In this document: piece after piece, positions 43,049 through 51,309 of the stretch
Position numbering within the stretch: the first letter of the stretch is position 1
Layout: each line of letters opens with the position of its first letter
Origin: Pseudooceanicola nitratireducens
GTDB taxonomy: Bacteria > Pseudomonadota > Alphaproteobacteria > Rhodobacterales > Rhodobacteraceae
NCBI RefSeq assembly: GCF_900109195.1
Contig: NZ_FNZG01000003.1
Coordinates: forward strand, 706,244 to 770,243
Length of the DNA: 64,000 nucleotides
Reading direction: 5' to 3'
Made by a program: the position numbers and the translations under genes
Notes under the pieces: generated by a model
What the model was told of the DNA's origin: nothing
What the model saw: the letters and a program-made list of their open reading frames with translations, nothing else
Database searches by the model: none

Positions 43049-44047
43049 ATGTCCGCCAACGACCCGACACCAGAGGCCGCAACCACCGAAACCGCAACCC
43101 AAACGACACAGGGAGAGGTCGCCGACGCGGTGCGCGGCAATTGGGTCGACCGCTATGCCCCCGCCTGGACGCGCCCCTACCTGCGCCTCAGCCGCGCGGA
43201 CCGGCCGATCGGCACCTGGCTGCTGCTGCTGCCCTGCTGGTGGTCACTGCTGCTGGCGATGCTGTCGGACGGGCGCGCCTCACTTTCCGATCTGTGGATC
43301 GCGGTCGGCTGCGGGGCCGGGGCCTGGCTGATGCGTGGTGCGGGCTGCACCTGGAACGACATCACCGACCGCGACTTTGACGGGGCCGTGGCGCGAACCC
43401 GGTCGCGGCCGATCCCCTCGGGGCAGGTCAGCGCGAAACAGGCGGCCGTCTGGATGGCCCTGCAGGCGCTGATCGCCTTTGGCATCTTGCTGACCTTCCC
43501 GCCCGCCGCCATCGCCCTGGGCGTGCTGTCGCTGCTGCCGGTGGCGATCTATCCCTTTGCCAAGCGGTTCACCTGGTGGCCGCAGATTTTCCTGGGCCTC
43601 GCCTTCAACTGGGGCGCGCTTCTGGCCTGGGCGGCGCATACCGGATCGCTGTCCTGGCCGCCCTTCGTCCTGTATATCGCCGGGATCGCCTGGACCCTGT
43701 TCTACGACACGATCTATGCCCATCAGGACAAGGAAGACGACGCGCTGATCGGCGTGAAATCCACCGCCCGCCTGTTTGCAGACCAGACGCCGCGCTGGCT
43801 GCGCCGGTTCCTCGTGGCCTCGGTTGCGCTGATGGCCCTGACGGTGCTGGGCGCGATGCTGCCCGGGGCCAATCCGCTGGCGCTGGTGCTGGCGCTTGCC
43901 GGTCCCTGGGCCTTTGGCTGGCACATGGTCTGGCAGCTCCGGCGGCTCGACATCGACGACAACGACCGCTGCCTGATGCTGTTCCGCGCCAACCGCGATG
44001 CGGGCCTTCTGCCTCTGCCGTTTTTCGCCGCTGCCCTTCTGGTGTGA
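43049..44047 (+). CDS. ubiA: 4-hydroxybenzoate polyprenyltransferase
   Basis: A 332-residue membrane prenyltransferase that attaches the polyprenyl chain to 4-hydroxybenzoate in ubiquinone synthesis. About eight or nine helices; the two Asp motifs are CTWNDITDRDFDG (NDxxDxxxD) and DTIYAHQDKEDDALIG (YDxxYAxQDxxxD). RTRSRPIPSG is the conserved loop after the first. The N-terminal 45 residues (Thr/Glu/Ala-rich) are a soluble extension. GAGG precedes ATG 43049, only 12 bp from the divergent rsmE start. Confidence 0.96.
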   Translation: MSANDPTPEAATTETATQTTQGEVADAVRGNWVDRYAPAWTRPYLRLSRADRPIGTWLLLLPCWWSLLLAMLSDGRASLSDLWIAVGCGAGAWLMRGAGCTWNDITDRDFDGAVARTRSRPIPSGQVSAKQAAVWMALQALIAFGILLTFPPAAIALGVLSLLPVAIYPFAKRFTWWPQIFLGLAFNWGALLAWAAHTGSLSWPPFVLYIAGIAWTLFYDTIYAHQDKEDDALIGVKSTARLFADQTPRWLRRFLVASVALMALTVLGAMLPGANPLALVLALAGPWAFGWHMVWQLRRLDIDDNDRCLMLFRANRDAGLLPLPFFAAALLV

Positions 44048-44117
44048 TTGCGCCGCAGGGGCTTTGCCCTTAAACCCGCCGCATCGCTAAAGAACTCGCC
44101 ACTACTCCGGGGCCGAC

Positions 44118-46130
44118 ATGCGTCTGTCTACAGTCACGATCCTTGGCGGCACCTTCACCGCCGCTGCCCTCCTTTCGGTGATCGTCGCCTTCTTCTCGGC
44201 CCTCGCGGTCGAACGGTCCTCGGCCGATGGCGTGCGCTACGAACTTGACCGCGAGGCGATGAACTGGGCCGATGTCACCGCCAATGGGCTGCGCATCGAA
44301 CTGACCGGCACCGCCCCGAGCGAGGCGCTGCGCTTTCGCGCCATGACCCTGGCCGGCACCGTGGTCGACGCCAGCCGCGTCATCGACGAGATGGAGGTCA
44401 CCGCCTCCAAGGGCATCGCCCCGCCGCGCTTTTCCATCGAGATGCTGCGCAATGACGGCCGGCTGAACCTGATCGGCCTGATCCCCGCCTCGACCGACCG
44501 GGACGAGCTGATCGCGCGCCTGTCCAAGCTGCCCGGCGTGAACGAGGTCTCGGACCTGCTGGAAACCGCCGATTATGCCACGCCGGAAACCTGGCCGCTG
44601 ACCGTCGACTATGCCATCGCCGCCCTGCGCGACCTGCCCCGGTCCAAGATTTCGCTCGCCGCCGGCGATGTCACCATCACTGCCATGGCCAACAGCGCCG
44701 AGAAAAAGCGCCAGCTGGAAACCCAGCTGACCCGCCGCGCGCCCGGCCCCGTCGCGCTGACCCTGGATATCTCGGCCCCGCGCCCGGTGATCACGCCCTT
44801 TACCCTGCGCTACCTGATCGACGGCGACGGTGCCCGCTTTGACGCCTGTTCCGTCGACACCGAGGCCGCGCAGAAACGCATCCTGACCGCCGCCCGTGGC
44901 ACCGGCTTTTCCGGCGATGCGCGCTGCACCCTCGGACTGGGCGTGCCTTCCCCGGAATGGGCCGAGGCGACAAGTTCGGCCATCCTCGCACTAGGCCGCA
45001 TCGGCCAAGGCAGCGTCACCTTTTCCGACACCGACATCACCCTGATCGCCGCCGAAGCCAGCGACCGCGCCACATTCGACCGTGTCGTGGGGGAACTGGA
45101 GAACGCCCTTCCCGATGTCTTCGCCCTGCACGCCGTCTTCCCCGATGCGCAAGCCGCGACGCCCCAGGGCCCGGTGGAATTCACCGCCATCCTCTCGCCC
45201 GAGGGCCAGGTCCAGCTGCGCGGCCGCATCCGCGATGACCTGTCCCGCGATGCCGCCGAAAGCTATGCCAAGTCGCGCTTCGGCAGTGAAAAGGTCTATT
45301 TCGCCGCCCGCATGGACGACACCCTGCCCCAGCCCTGGTCGCTGCGCGTCCTGGCGGGCATCGAGGCGCTTTCGGCGCTGAACAACGGGGCCGTGGTCGT
45401 GCGCGAAGCCAATGTCGACGTGCGCGGCGTGACCGGCAACCAGGACGCCAGCGCCGACATCGCCCGCATCCTTTCGGAACGGCTGGGCGAAGGCGAAAAC
45501 TTCTCGATCGACGTCGCCTATGACGAAAAGCTCGACCCCGAGGCCGCCCTGCCCACGCCGCAGGAATGCCTGGCCGATGTCCAGGCCATCCAGTCCAACC
45601 GCAAGATCAACTTCGAACCCGGCTCGGCCACGGTCACCGGCGACAGCCGCGTGATCCTGGACGACCTGGCCCGCGTCCTGACCTTCTGCGGCCCCGTGGC
45701 GCTGGAAATCGGCGGCCATACCGACAGCCAGGGGCGTGAATCGATGAACCTCGACCTGTCGCAGCAACGCGCCGACACCGTCCTGACCGAGCTGCGCCAG
45801 CGCCGCGTCCAGACCGGCCGTTTCGTCGCCACCGGCTTCGGGGAAACCCAGCCGATCGCCGACAACGACACCGAAGAGGGCCGCGAGGCCAACCGCCGCA
45901 TCGAATTCACTCTTGTTGCCTCTGCCACCGATGAGGCCGCGGATGACGCGGCCGAAGATACGGGCACCGAATCCACCGAGACCGCCGATGAGGGCAGCGG
46001 CGACGACGTCGAAGACAACGGTGATGCGGACCCTGAAGCCTCGGATTCCTCTGGTGATTCTGCACTTGAATCCACCGATGGTTCCGACGCAGAACAGGGC
46101 AGTGCCGCGGGTCAGGAGAAGACAGAGTAA
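44118..46130 (+). CDS. Large OmpA-family protein with BON-like repeats and acidic tail
   Basis: A 670-residue protein. One N-terminal helix (LGGTFTAAALLSVIVAFFSALAV) acts as signal anchor; residues 40-130 contain a BON-like unit (WADVTANGLRIELTGTAPSEALRFRAM...VVDASRVID), and similar units recur around 130-460; residues about 475-600 are an OmpA C-terminal peptidoglycan-binding domain (NRKINFEPGSATVT, IGGHTDSQGRESMNLDLSQQRADTVLTEL, GFGETQPIADNDTEEGREANRRIEF). The last 70 residues are a Glu/Asp/Ser/Thr-rich tail. It resembles ArfA-type BON-OmpA proteins. Its stop overlaps the start of a coiled-coil membrane gene (TAATG). Confidence 0.92.
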   Translation: MRLSTVTILGGTFTAAALLSVIVAFFSALAVERSSADGVRYELDREAMNWADVTANGLRIELTGTAPSEALRFRAMTLAGTVVDASRVIDEMEVTASKGIAPPRFSIEMLRNDGRLNLIGLIPASTDRDELIARLSKLPGVNEVSDLLETADYATPETWPLTVDYAIAALRDLPRSKISLAAGDVTITAMANSAEKKRQLETQLTRRAPGPVALTLDISAPRPVITPFTLRYLIDGDGARFDACSVDTEAAQKRILTAARGTGFSGDARCTLGLGVPSPEWAEATSSAILALGRIGQGSVTFSDTDITLIAAEASDRATFDRVVGELENALPDVFALHAVFPDAQAATPQGPVEFTAILSPEGQVQLRGRIRDDLSRDAAESYAKSRFGSEKVYFAARMDDTLPQPWSLRVLAGIEALSALNNGAVVVREANVDVRGVTGNQDASADIARILSERLGEGENFSIDVAYDEKLDPEAALPTPQECLADVQAIQSNRKINFEPGSATVTGDSRVILDDLARVLTFCGPVALEIGGHTDSQGRESMNLDLSQQRADTVLTELRQRRVQTGRFVATGFGETQPIADNDTEEGREANRRIEFTLVASATDEAADDAAEDTGTESTETADEGSGDDVEDNGDADPEASDSSGDSALESTDGSDAEQGSAAGQEKTE

Positions 46131-46450
46131 TGAACAGAGCCGAGTTTGTGATCGCCATCGCGATCATCCTGTTTATTGCCTTTGGCCTTGGCTGGTTTGC
46201 CTATTGGCTGATCCACCGCTTCACCCGCGTTTCCAAGGCCGACATGGGCGAACTTGAGCGCATGGCGCAAGAGCTGCACGAAGCCGAAGAGATGCGCGAC
46301 CAGGCCATCACCTACCTGCAGCAGCGCGAGGCCGAGCTGACCAACCAGCTGTCCCAGACCGAGGCCGAGCTTTCCGCCGCCATGGAAGGCCTGCGCGAAG
46401 CCCGCCACGAAGCCGAAGACCTGCGCACTCAGCTGGAACGCGGCCACTAA
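46130..46450 (+). CDS. Small membrane protein with coiled coil, OmpA partner gene
   Basis: A 106-residue protein with one N-terminal helix (FVIAIAIILFIAFGLGWFAYWLI) and a charged heptad-like coil from about residue 35 to 103 (ELERMAQELHEAEEMRDQAITYLQQREAELTNQLSQTEAELSAAMEGL). No catalytic motif. Its ATG shares a base with the stop of the OmpA-family gene, so they are translationally coupled. Topology should place the coil in the cytoplasm or periplasm depending on helix orientation; function unknown. Confidence 0.88.
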   Translation: MNRAEFVIAIAIILFIAFGLGWFAYWLIHRFTRVSKADMGELERMAQELHEAEEMRDQAITYLQQREAELTNQLSQTEAELSAAMEGLREARHEAEDLRTQLERGH

Positions 46451-46694
46451 CGCCGCCCCCGCCCCCGGAAATCGGCCCCTATAACCGACCCCTGAAACCG
46501 CCCCTATCGGGCAGGCGACCAAAGCTGGAATTCTGGCGCGGTCGGCCACGGAGTCGTCCCAAGATCAGAAATCCGTCCGGATCTGGCAGGCCATGCCGTT
46601 TTTTGCACCACGTCCTGTAGAAGTGCGGCTACAGGTCATTTCACGCGATCCAAAGCTGAACCTGGCAAGCCAAGGCCCCTCGGCCCGCCCCCGC

Positions 46695-47132
46695 CTACCA
46701 GCGGGTCAGCGCCGCCTCGTCCTCGTCCTTGGCAGCAACCCAGTCGGATCCGTCCGGCCCGAGTTCCTTTTTCCAGAAAGGCGCGCGGCTTTTCAGGTAG
46801 TCCATCAGGAATTCGGCCGCCTCAAAGGCGTCCTTGCGGTGCGGCGCGGCGGTAGCGACCATCATGATCGCCTCGCCCGGCTCCAGCGGGCCGTGACGGT
46901 GGATCACCAGCACGTCGCCAAGCGACCAGCGCCCCTGCGCCTCCTCGGCGATCTTGGTGATCGCCCGTTCGGTCATGCCGGGATAATGTTCGATCTCAAG
47001 CCGGCTCAGCCCGCCGTCCGCGCGCACGAGGCCGGAAAAACTGACCACCGCGCCCACGTCGCTATGCCCTTCGGAAAAGGCGTTCAGCTCTGCGCCCGCG
47101 TCGAATGCCGCGCTCTGCACCGCGATCCGCAT
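46695..47132 (-). CDS. moaE: Molybdopterin synthase catalytic subunit
   Basis: A 145-residue enzyme subunit that adds two sulfurs to precursor Z, making molybdopterin. VGAVVSFSGLVRADG, LEIEHYPGMTERAITKIAEEAQGRW, VIHRHGPLEPGEAIMMVATAAPHRKDAFEAAEFLMDYLKSRAPFWKKE are canonical, with the catalytic Lys in PFWKKE. It follows moaD by 3 bp on the minus strand and ends the uvrC-pgsA-moaD-moaE series. Confidence 0.97.
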   Translation of the reverse strand: MRIAVQSAAFDAGAELNAFSEGHSDVGAVVSFSGLVRADGGLSRLEIEHYPGMTERAITKIAEEAQGRWSLGDVLVIHRHGPLEPGEAIMMVATAAPHRKDAFEAAEFLMDYLKSRAPFWKKELGPDGSDWVAAKDEDEAALTRW

Positions 47133-47135
47133 GGC

Positions 47136-47381
47136 TCAGCCCCCGGTCATGGGCGGGAAGAAGGCCACTTCGCGCACGCCCGCAAGCGGCGCATCGAAAT
47201 CCGCCAGCTCCTGGTCCAGGGCGACGCGCAGGGCCGACAGATCGGCAAAGGCGGCCTCGTAGCGCTCTTCCCTCGCCTTCAGCTCCTCGACCAGCTCGGC
47301 CACTGTGGCGGCCTGGGTCTCGACCACGTCCCGCGGCTGGCCGATCCTCTCGCGCACCCATGCGAAGTAAAGAACATCCAT
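47136..47381 (-). CDS. moaD: Molybdopterin synthase sulfur carrier subunit
   Basis: An 81-residue ubiquitin-fold sulfur carrier. MDVLYFAWVRERIGQPRDVVE begins the fold and the C-terminus ends PPMTGG, the Gly-Gly that is activated and thiocarboxylated. Start ATG 47381 shares one base with the pgsA stop (TGATG). It works directly with the adjacent MoaE. Confidence 0.96.
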   Translation of the reverse strand: MDVLYFAWVRERIGQPRDVVETQAATVAELVEELKAREERYEAAFADLSALRVALDQELADFDAPLAGVREVAFFPPMTGG

Positions 47382-48043
47382 CAGTCTTCCCCCAGATGTG
47401 CGCGCGCCTTGCTGAAGTAATCCCAGCCGGTGATGGCCGTCAGCCCGGCGGCAAGCCAGATCAGGATCAAGCCGATGTAACCGGCCCATTCGGCCCGGAC
47501 CAGCATGCCCCGGATCCCCAGGGGATCCTCTTCGCTGCCGTCCAGGATCGCCGTGATCATCGGCGCATCCATCCCGAAGACCGCCATGCCAAGCGTGGTG
47601 TTCAACCCGCCTTGGGCCAGAAGCAGCGCGATGGCGATCATCTGCACGGCCGTCTTCCACTTGGCCAGCTTGGTGACCTTCAGCGTGCCTGCCACATCGC
47701 CCAGGAATTCGCGCAGCCCCGACACAAAGACCTCTCGGAACAGGATCACCGCCCCAGGCAGGATCACCGCCACCTTCAGCGGCGACCAGACCGCCAGCGC
47801 CAGAAGCGCCAGCGCGACCATGGCCTTGTCGGCAATCGGATCCAGCATGGTGCCGATCCGGCTGATCTGGTTCCACTTCCGCGCCAGGTAGCCGTCGATG
47901 TAATCAGTGACCGAGGCCCCGACAAACAGACCAAAGGCCAGCCAGTCCGCGTAAGGCCGCGGGATCAGCAGGAAGACAAGGATGATCCCCGGGGCCGCCA
48001 GCAGGCGGATCAATGTGAGGATATTGGGAAGTGTCATGCGCAT
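47381..48043 (-). CDS. pgsA: CDP-diacylglycerol-glycerol-3-phosphate 3-phosphatidyltransferase
   Basis: A 220-residue inner-membrane enzyme making phosphatidylglycerophosphate. The CDP-alcohol phosphotransferase motif is complete: DYIDGYLARKWNQISRIGTMLDPIADK (DGxxAR...GxxxDxxxD). MRMTLPNILTLIRLLAAPGIILVF is the start; ATG 48043 is used because GGAGG precedes it at a suitable distance. Part of the conserved uvrC-pgsA-moaD-moaE order; two facing repeat elements lie between uvrC and pgsA. Confidence 0.97.
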   Translation of the reverse strand: MRMTLPNILTLIRLLAAPGIILVFLLIPRPYADWLAFGLFVGASVTDYIDGYLARKWNQISRIGTMLDPIADKAMVALALLALAVWSPLKVAVILPGAVILFREVFVSGLREFLGDVAGTLKVTKLAKWKTAVQMIAIALLLAQGGLNTTLGMAVFGMDAPMITAILDGSEEDPLGIRGMLVRAEWAGYIGLILIWLAAGLTAITGWDYFSKARAHLGED

Positions 48044-48160
48044 ATCAGCCTCCTACCCTGTTCCCGACATCAGGAAAAGAACCCGAAGGTCTCACATCCC
48101 CGAATTCCCGTCCCCAGTGGCCCCGACCGCCCCGCAAGGGAAGCGCCGCAAGCGGCGCTG

Positions 48161-48226
48161 CAGGGGCCCTGCCCCTGGCGGCATCCTTCGAATGCCGCCA
48201 CCCCGGAGTATTTTCGGCAAGATGAT
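48161..48226 (-). repeat. Modular intergenic repeat, copy D1
   Basis: On the minus strand: core ATCATCTTGCCGAAAATACT-CC (48205-48226), hairpin GGCGGCAT / ATGCCGCC (48177-48199), then CAGGGGC-AGG-GCCCCTG (48161-48177). Same three-part order as copies B and C. It faces copy D2 20 bp away. Confidence 0.85.
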
Positions 48227-48246
48227 GGGGGATCAGGACGCCCTCG

Positions 48247-48308
48247 ATCATCTTGCCCGAAATACTCCCGCCGGAGGCACCGGTCTGCAATCGCCCCGAT
48301 TGCAGACC
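48247..48308 (+). repeat. Modular intergenic repeat, copy D2
   Basis: Core ATCATCTTGCCCGAAATACT-CC (48247-48268) followed by a 12-bp perfect stem GGTCTGCAATCG / CGATTGCAGACC (48282-48308). The C-rich hairpin is absent. It lies between the uvrC stop and pgsA start. Confidence 0.85.
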
Positions 48309-48353
48309 CATGGATCGCGTGCGCGCGGCACGCGCGCGCCTTCGGATCACCGC

Positions 48354-50225
48354 TCAGCCCTTTTCGTGGAAATGGGCATAGATCGTCTCGGCCATGGCAC
48401 CGGAAATCCCCTCGACCGCCTTGAGATCCGCCAGCCCCGCCCGGCTCACTGCCTTGGCCGATCCGAAATGCGCCAGAAGCGCGCGCTTTCGGGCGGCACC
48501 GACGCCGGGCACCTCGTCCAGGGGGGTGGCCGACATGGCCTTGGCGCGCTTGGCGCGGTGTGTGCCGATGGCAAAGCGGTGCGCCTCGTCCCGCAGGCGC
48601 TGGATGAAATACAGCACCGGGTCGTTCATGCGCAGGGCAAAGGGCGGCTTGCCGGGGCGGTGGAATTCCTCTTTCCCGTGGTCGCGGTCCACGCCCTTGG
48701 CCACGCCCACCATCGGCAGGTCGGGCACGCCCTGTTCCTCTAGGATCTCCTGCACGGCCGAAACCTGCCCCGCGCCACCGTCGATCAGCAGCAGATCAGG
48801 CCACAGGCCCTTGTCCCGTTCGGGGTCGTCTTCCAGCAGGCGGGTCAGGCGGCGGGTCAGAACCTCTTTCATCATGCCGAAGTCATCGCCCGGGGTCAGA
48901 TCCTCGCCCTTGATGTTGAACTTGCGGTACTGGTTCTTCAGGAACCCCTCTGGCCCCGCGACGATCATGCCGCCGACCGCGTTCGTCCCCATGATATGAG
49001 AGTTGTCGTAAACCTCGATCCGCTGCGGCACCAGGTCCAGGCCAAAGGCCTCTTGCACGCCCTTCAGCAGTTTGGCCTGCGTGGCGCTTTCCGACATCTT
49101 CCGGCCCAGGCTTTCGCGGGCGTTGCGGGCGGCGTTCTCGATCAGCTCGGCCTTTTCCCCCCGCTGCGGCACGGCGATCTCGACCTTGCGGCCCAGCTTC
49201 TCGCTCAACGCCTCCTCCATCAGGTCGCTGTCCTCGATCGGATGCGACAGAAGCACCAGACGCGCCGGGTCCTTGGTGTCGTAGAACTGGCCCAGGAAGG
49301 CCTGAAGCACCTCGGCCTCGGAGACATCGGCCCCCGCGCGGGGATAGAAATCGCGGTTGCCCCAGTTCTGGTTGGCCCGGATGAAGAAGACCTGAACGCA
49401 GGCCTGCCCGCCCTCCATGTGCAGGGCGATCACATCGGCCTCGGGGGTGGTGCGCGGGTTCACGCCCTGGCTTGACTGCACATGGGTCAGCGCGCGGATC
49501 CGGTCGCGCAGGGCAGCGGCACGTTCGAACTCCATCGCCTCTGACGCGTCGGACATCTCGCGGGCCAGCTTTTCCTGAACCTGGGTCGACCGACCCTGAA
49601 GAAACCGTTCCGCATCGGCGACCGAGGCGGCATAGTCGGCCTTTGAGATCTCGCCCGTGCAGGGGGCGGAACAGCGTTTGATCTGGTACAGAAGGCAGGG
49701 GCGCGAGCGACTGGAATACATCGAATCCGAGCAATTGCGCAGCAGGAAGACCTTCTGCAGCTGGTTCAGCGTCCGGTTCACCGCCCCCGCCCCCGCGAAG
49801 GGCCCATAATAGGCCCCCTTGCGTTTCTTCGCGCCGCGGTGCTTCACGATCTGGGGAAAGTCGTGGTCCTTGGTCACCAGGATATTGGGAAAGCTTTTGT
49901 CGTCGCGCAGAAGCACGTTGTAGCGCGGCTTGAGCTGCTTGATCAGGTTCTGTTCCAGCAGCAGCGCTTCGGTTTCCGTGCGCGTCGTCAGGAACATCAT
50001 CGAGGCGGTTTCGCTGATCATCCGCGCGATCCGGCCCGAATGCTGCGATGAGGGGCGCGAATAATTCGACACCCGCGCCTTCAGGTTCCGCGCCTTGCCG
50101 ACGTAGAGCACGCGGCTTTCCTCATCGAGCATGCGGTAGACCCCCGGGGACGAATCAAGCGTCGCCAGGAGAGAGGAAATCAGCGCGTAGCCGGTCAGGG
50201 ATTCGGGTGTCGATGCGGTCATCAT
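48354..50225 (-). CDS. uvrC: UvrABC excinuclease subunit C
   Basis: A 623-residue nuclease that makes both cuts of nucleotide excision repair. Domains: GIY-YIG near residues 25-105 ([33 protein letters not shown]), a Cys cluster ([25 protein letters not shown]), UVR/UvrB-binding region ([14 protein letters not shown]), the C-terminal endonuclease core ([28 protein letters not shown]), and two helix-hairpin-helix units at the end ([25 protein letters not shown]). The start is ambiguous: ATG 50225 or 50222. It lies upstream of pgsA after the D1/D2 repeats. Confidence 0.97.
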   Translation of the reverse strand: MMTASTPESLTGYALISSLLATLDSSPGVYRMLDEESRVLYVGKARNLKARVSNYSRPSSQHSGRIARMISETASMMFLTTRTETEALLLEQNLIKQLKPRYNVLLRDDKSFPNILVTKDHDFPQIVKHRGAKKRKGAYYGPFAGAGAVNRTLNQLQKVFLLRNCSDSMYSSRSRPCLLYQIKRCSAPCTGEISKADYAASVADAERFLQGRSTQVQEKLAREMSDASEAMEFERAAALRDRIRALTHVQSSQGVNPRTTPEADVIALHMEGGQACVQVFFIRANQNWGNRDFYPRAGADVSEAEVLQAFLGQFYDTKDPARLVLLSHPIEDSDLMEEALSEKLGRKVEIAVPQRGEKAELIENAARNARESLGRKMSESATQAKLLKGVQEAFGLDLVPQRIEVYDNSHIMGTNAVGGMIVAGPEGFLKNQYRKFNIKGEDLTPGDDFGMMKEVLTRRLTRLLEDDPERDKGLWPDLLLIDGGAGQVSAVQEILEEQGVPDLPMVGVAKGVDRDHGKEEFHRPGKPPFALRMNDPVLYFIQRLRDEAHRFAIGTHRAKRAKAMSATPLDEVPGVGAARKRALLAHFGSAKAVSRAGLADLKAVEGISGAMAETIYAHFHEKG

Positions 50226-50299
50226 ATCCAGATGGTGATTCTCACATATGGCTGCAAATTTCTGACCACTTGGACAAGGGATAAGACATCCACGACTTC

Positions 50300-50308
50300 T
50301 GTGGATAA
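50300..50308 (-). promoter_or_regulatory. DnaA-box-like 9-mer
   Basis: TTATCCACA on the minus strand is a perfect match to the classical DnaA box. Only one copy is present, so this is not an origin by itself; it may be a chance match or a regulatory site near the uvrC promoter. Confidence 0.4.
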
Positions 50309-50400
50309 CTCTGAGGGCAAATTCTTTCCATTCAGAAAATCCCCTTGTAAACCGGGGCATTGCTGGCATTGCCTAAAAATTCAGCGCAAACATAACCCAC

Positions 50401-50448
50401 TGATTTCAATCAATTCTTTTTCTTGACCGCGTCAACCAACTGAAATCA
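50401..50448. repeat. Nested inverted repeats upstream of uvrC
   Basis: TGATTTCA (50401-50408) and TGAAATCA (50441-50448) flank the shorter palindrome TTGAC-CGC-GTCAA (50423-50435). The arrangement may be operators for two regulators or a cruciform-prone site; nothing identifies the binder. Confidence 0.5.
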
Positions 50449-50520
50449 TTAAAGTTTTGGTAACTCTTTTGTGACGTCCCGTCGAGAGGTGTACAACTTC
50501 CCCTTGGTCAGGCGGGAAGT

Positions 50521-51300
50521 TCACTCCAACCCGGTCACATCGGGGGTTTCCCAGGCCAGATGCTGACCGCCATCAACGCAGATCAGCTGCCCCGTGACAG
50601 CCCGCGCCGTCAGCAGATATCGCAGCGCATCGCACATGTCCTGCGGATCGCTGCCACGGCCCAGAATCGTTGCGGCGCGCTGCCTTGCGAACTGGTCCTC
50701 ATCCTGCCGTCCACCGCGCAATGTCGGCCCCGGCCCGATGGCGTTGACCCGGATGCGTGGCCCCAGGGCCTGGGCGCTGGTCTGCGTCAGATCCCAAAGC
50801 GCGGCGCGCGACAGGGTGTAGGTCATGAACTCGGGCGTCAGCTTGCGCACGCGCTGATCCAGCATGTTGATTATGACGCCCCGCGCGCGCGGCTCGCCCC
50901 CGTCATCCGTTTCCACATCAGGGCATTGCGCGGCGAACCTCTGGGTCAGCACGAAGGGCGCGCGCAGGTTCGCCTCCATGTGCTTGTCCCAGCTGGCGCG
51001 GCTGGCCGTGTCGAGCGTGTCGAATTCGAAAACCGAGGCATTGTTGACCAGGCAGTCCAGCGCGCCGCCCAGCCCCTGCCCCGCGCGGTCGACAAGGGTC
51101 TGCACCTGATTTTCCTGGGTCAGATCGGCCTGCACCGTCACGGCCTTGCGGCCCTTGGCGCGGATCAGACCTGCGACCTCTTCCGCCGCCTCGCGCGATC
51201 CGCCGTAATGCACCGCCACGTCCCAGCCCAGGTCTGCCAGTTCCAGCGCAAGGGCGCGTCCGATCCGTTTGGCGGCTCCGGTTACCAGGGCGCGTGTCAT
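50521..51300 (-). CDS. SDR family oxidoreductase, FolM-like, with Arg in place of the YxxxK Lys
   Basis: A 259-residue Rossmann-fold dehydrogenase. ALVTGAAKRIGRALALELADLGWDVAVHYGG is the cofactor site (TGxxxRIG is common in pteridine reductases/FolM), DCLVNNASVFEFDTL the NNA motif. The active-site pair reads YTLSRAAL, so the Lys of YxxxK is Arg. The C-terminus is INAIGPGPTL-like (VNAIGPGPTLRGG). It could reduce dihydrofolate/pterins or be an inactive relative. Follows the antiporter gene by 9 bp. Confidence 0.85.
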   Translation of the reverse strand: MTRALVTGAAKRIGRALALELADLGWDVAVHYGGSREAAEEVAGLIRAKGRKAVTVQADLTQENQVQTLVDRAGQGLGGALDCLVNNASVFEFDTLDTASRASWDKHMEANLRAPFVLTQRFAAQCPDVETDDGGEPRARGVIINMLDQRVRKLTPEFMTYTLSRAALWDLTQTSAQALGPRIRVNAIGPGPTLRGGRQDEDQFARQRAATILGRGSDPQDMCDALRYLLTARAVTGQLICVDGGQHLAWETPDVTGLE

Positions 51301-51309
51301 GGGCTCTCC

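Larger units (their letters stand above)
50226..50520. other. AT-rich spacer upstream of uvrC
   Basis: About 295 bp with no supported gene, clearly richer in A and T than the flanks. It should contain the uvrC promoter on the minus strand. No alphaproteobacterial LexA box (GTTC-N7-GTTC) was found. It carries a DnaA-box-like site and nested inverted repeats, listed separately. Confidence 0.6.

Noticed and set aside
46560..46605. Terminator near GGCAGGCCATGCCGTTTTTT
   Set aside because: Only four stem pairs; the T-run alone is not enough.
50300..50308. Replication origin
   Set aside because: Only one DnaA box, and no cluster of boxes or parAB/hemE-type neighbours.
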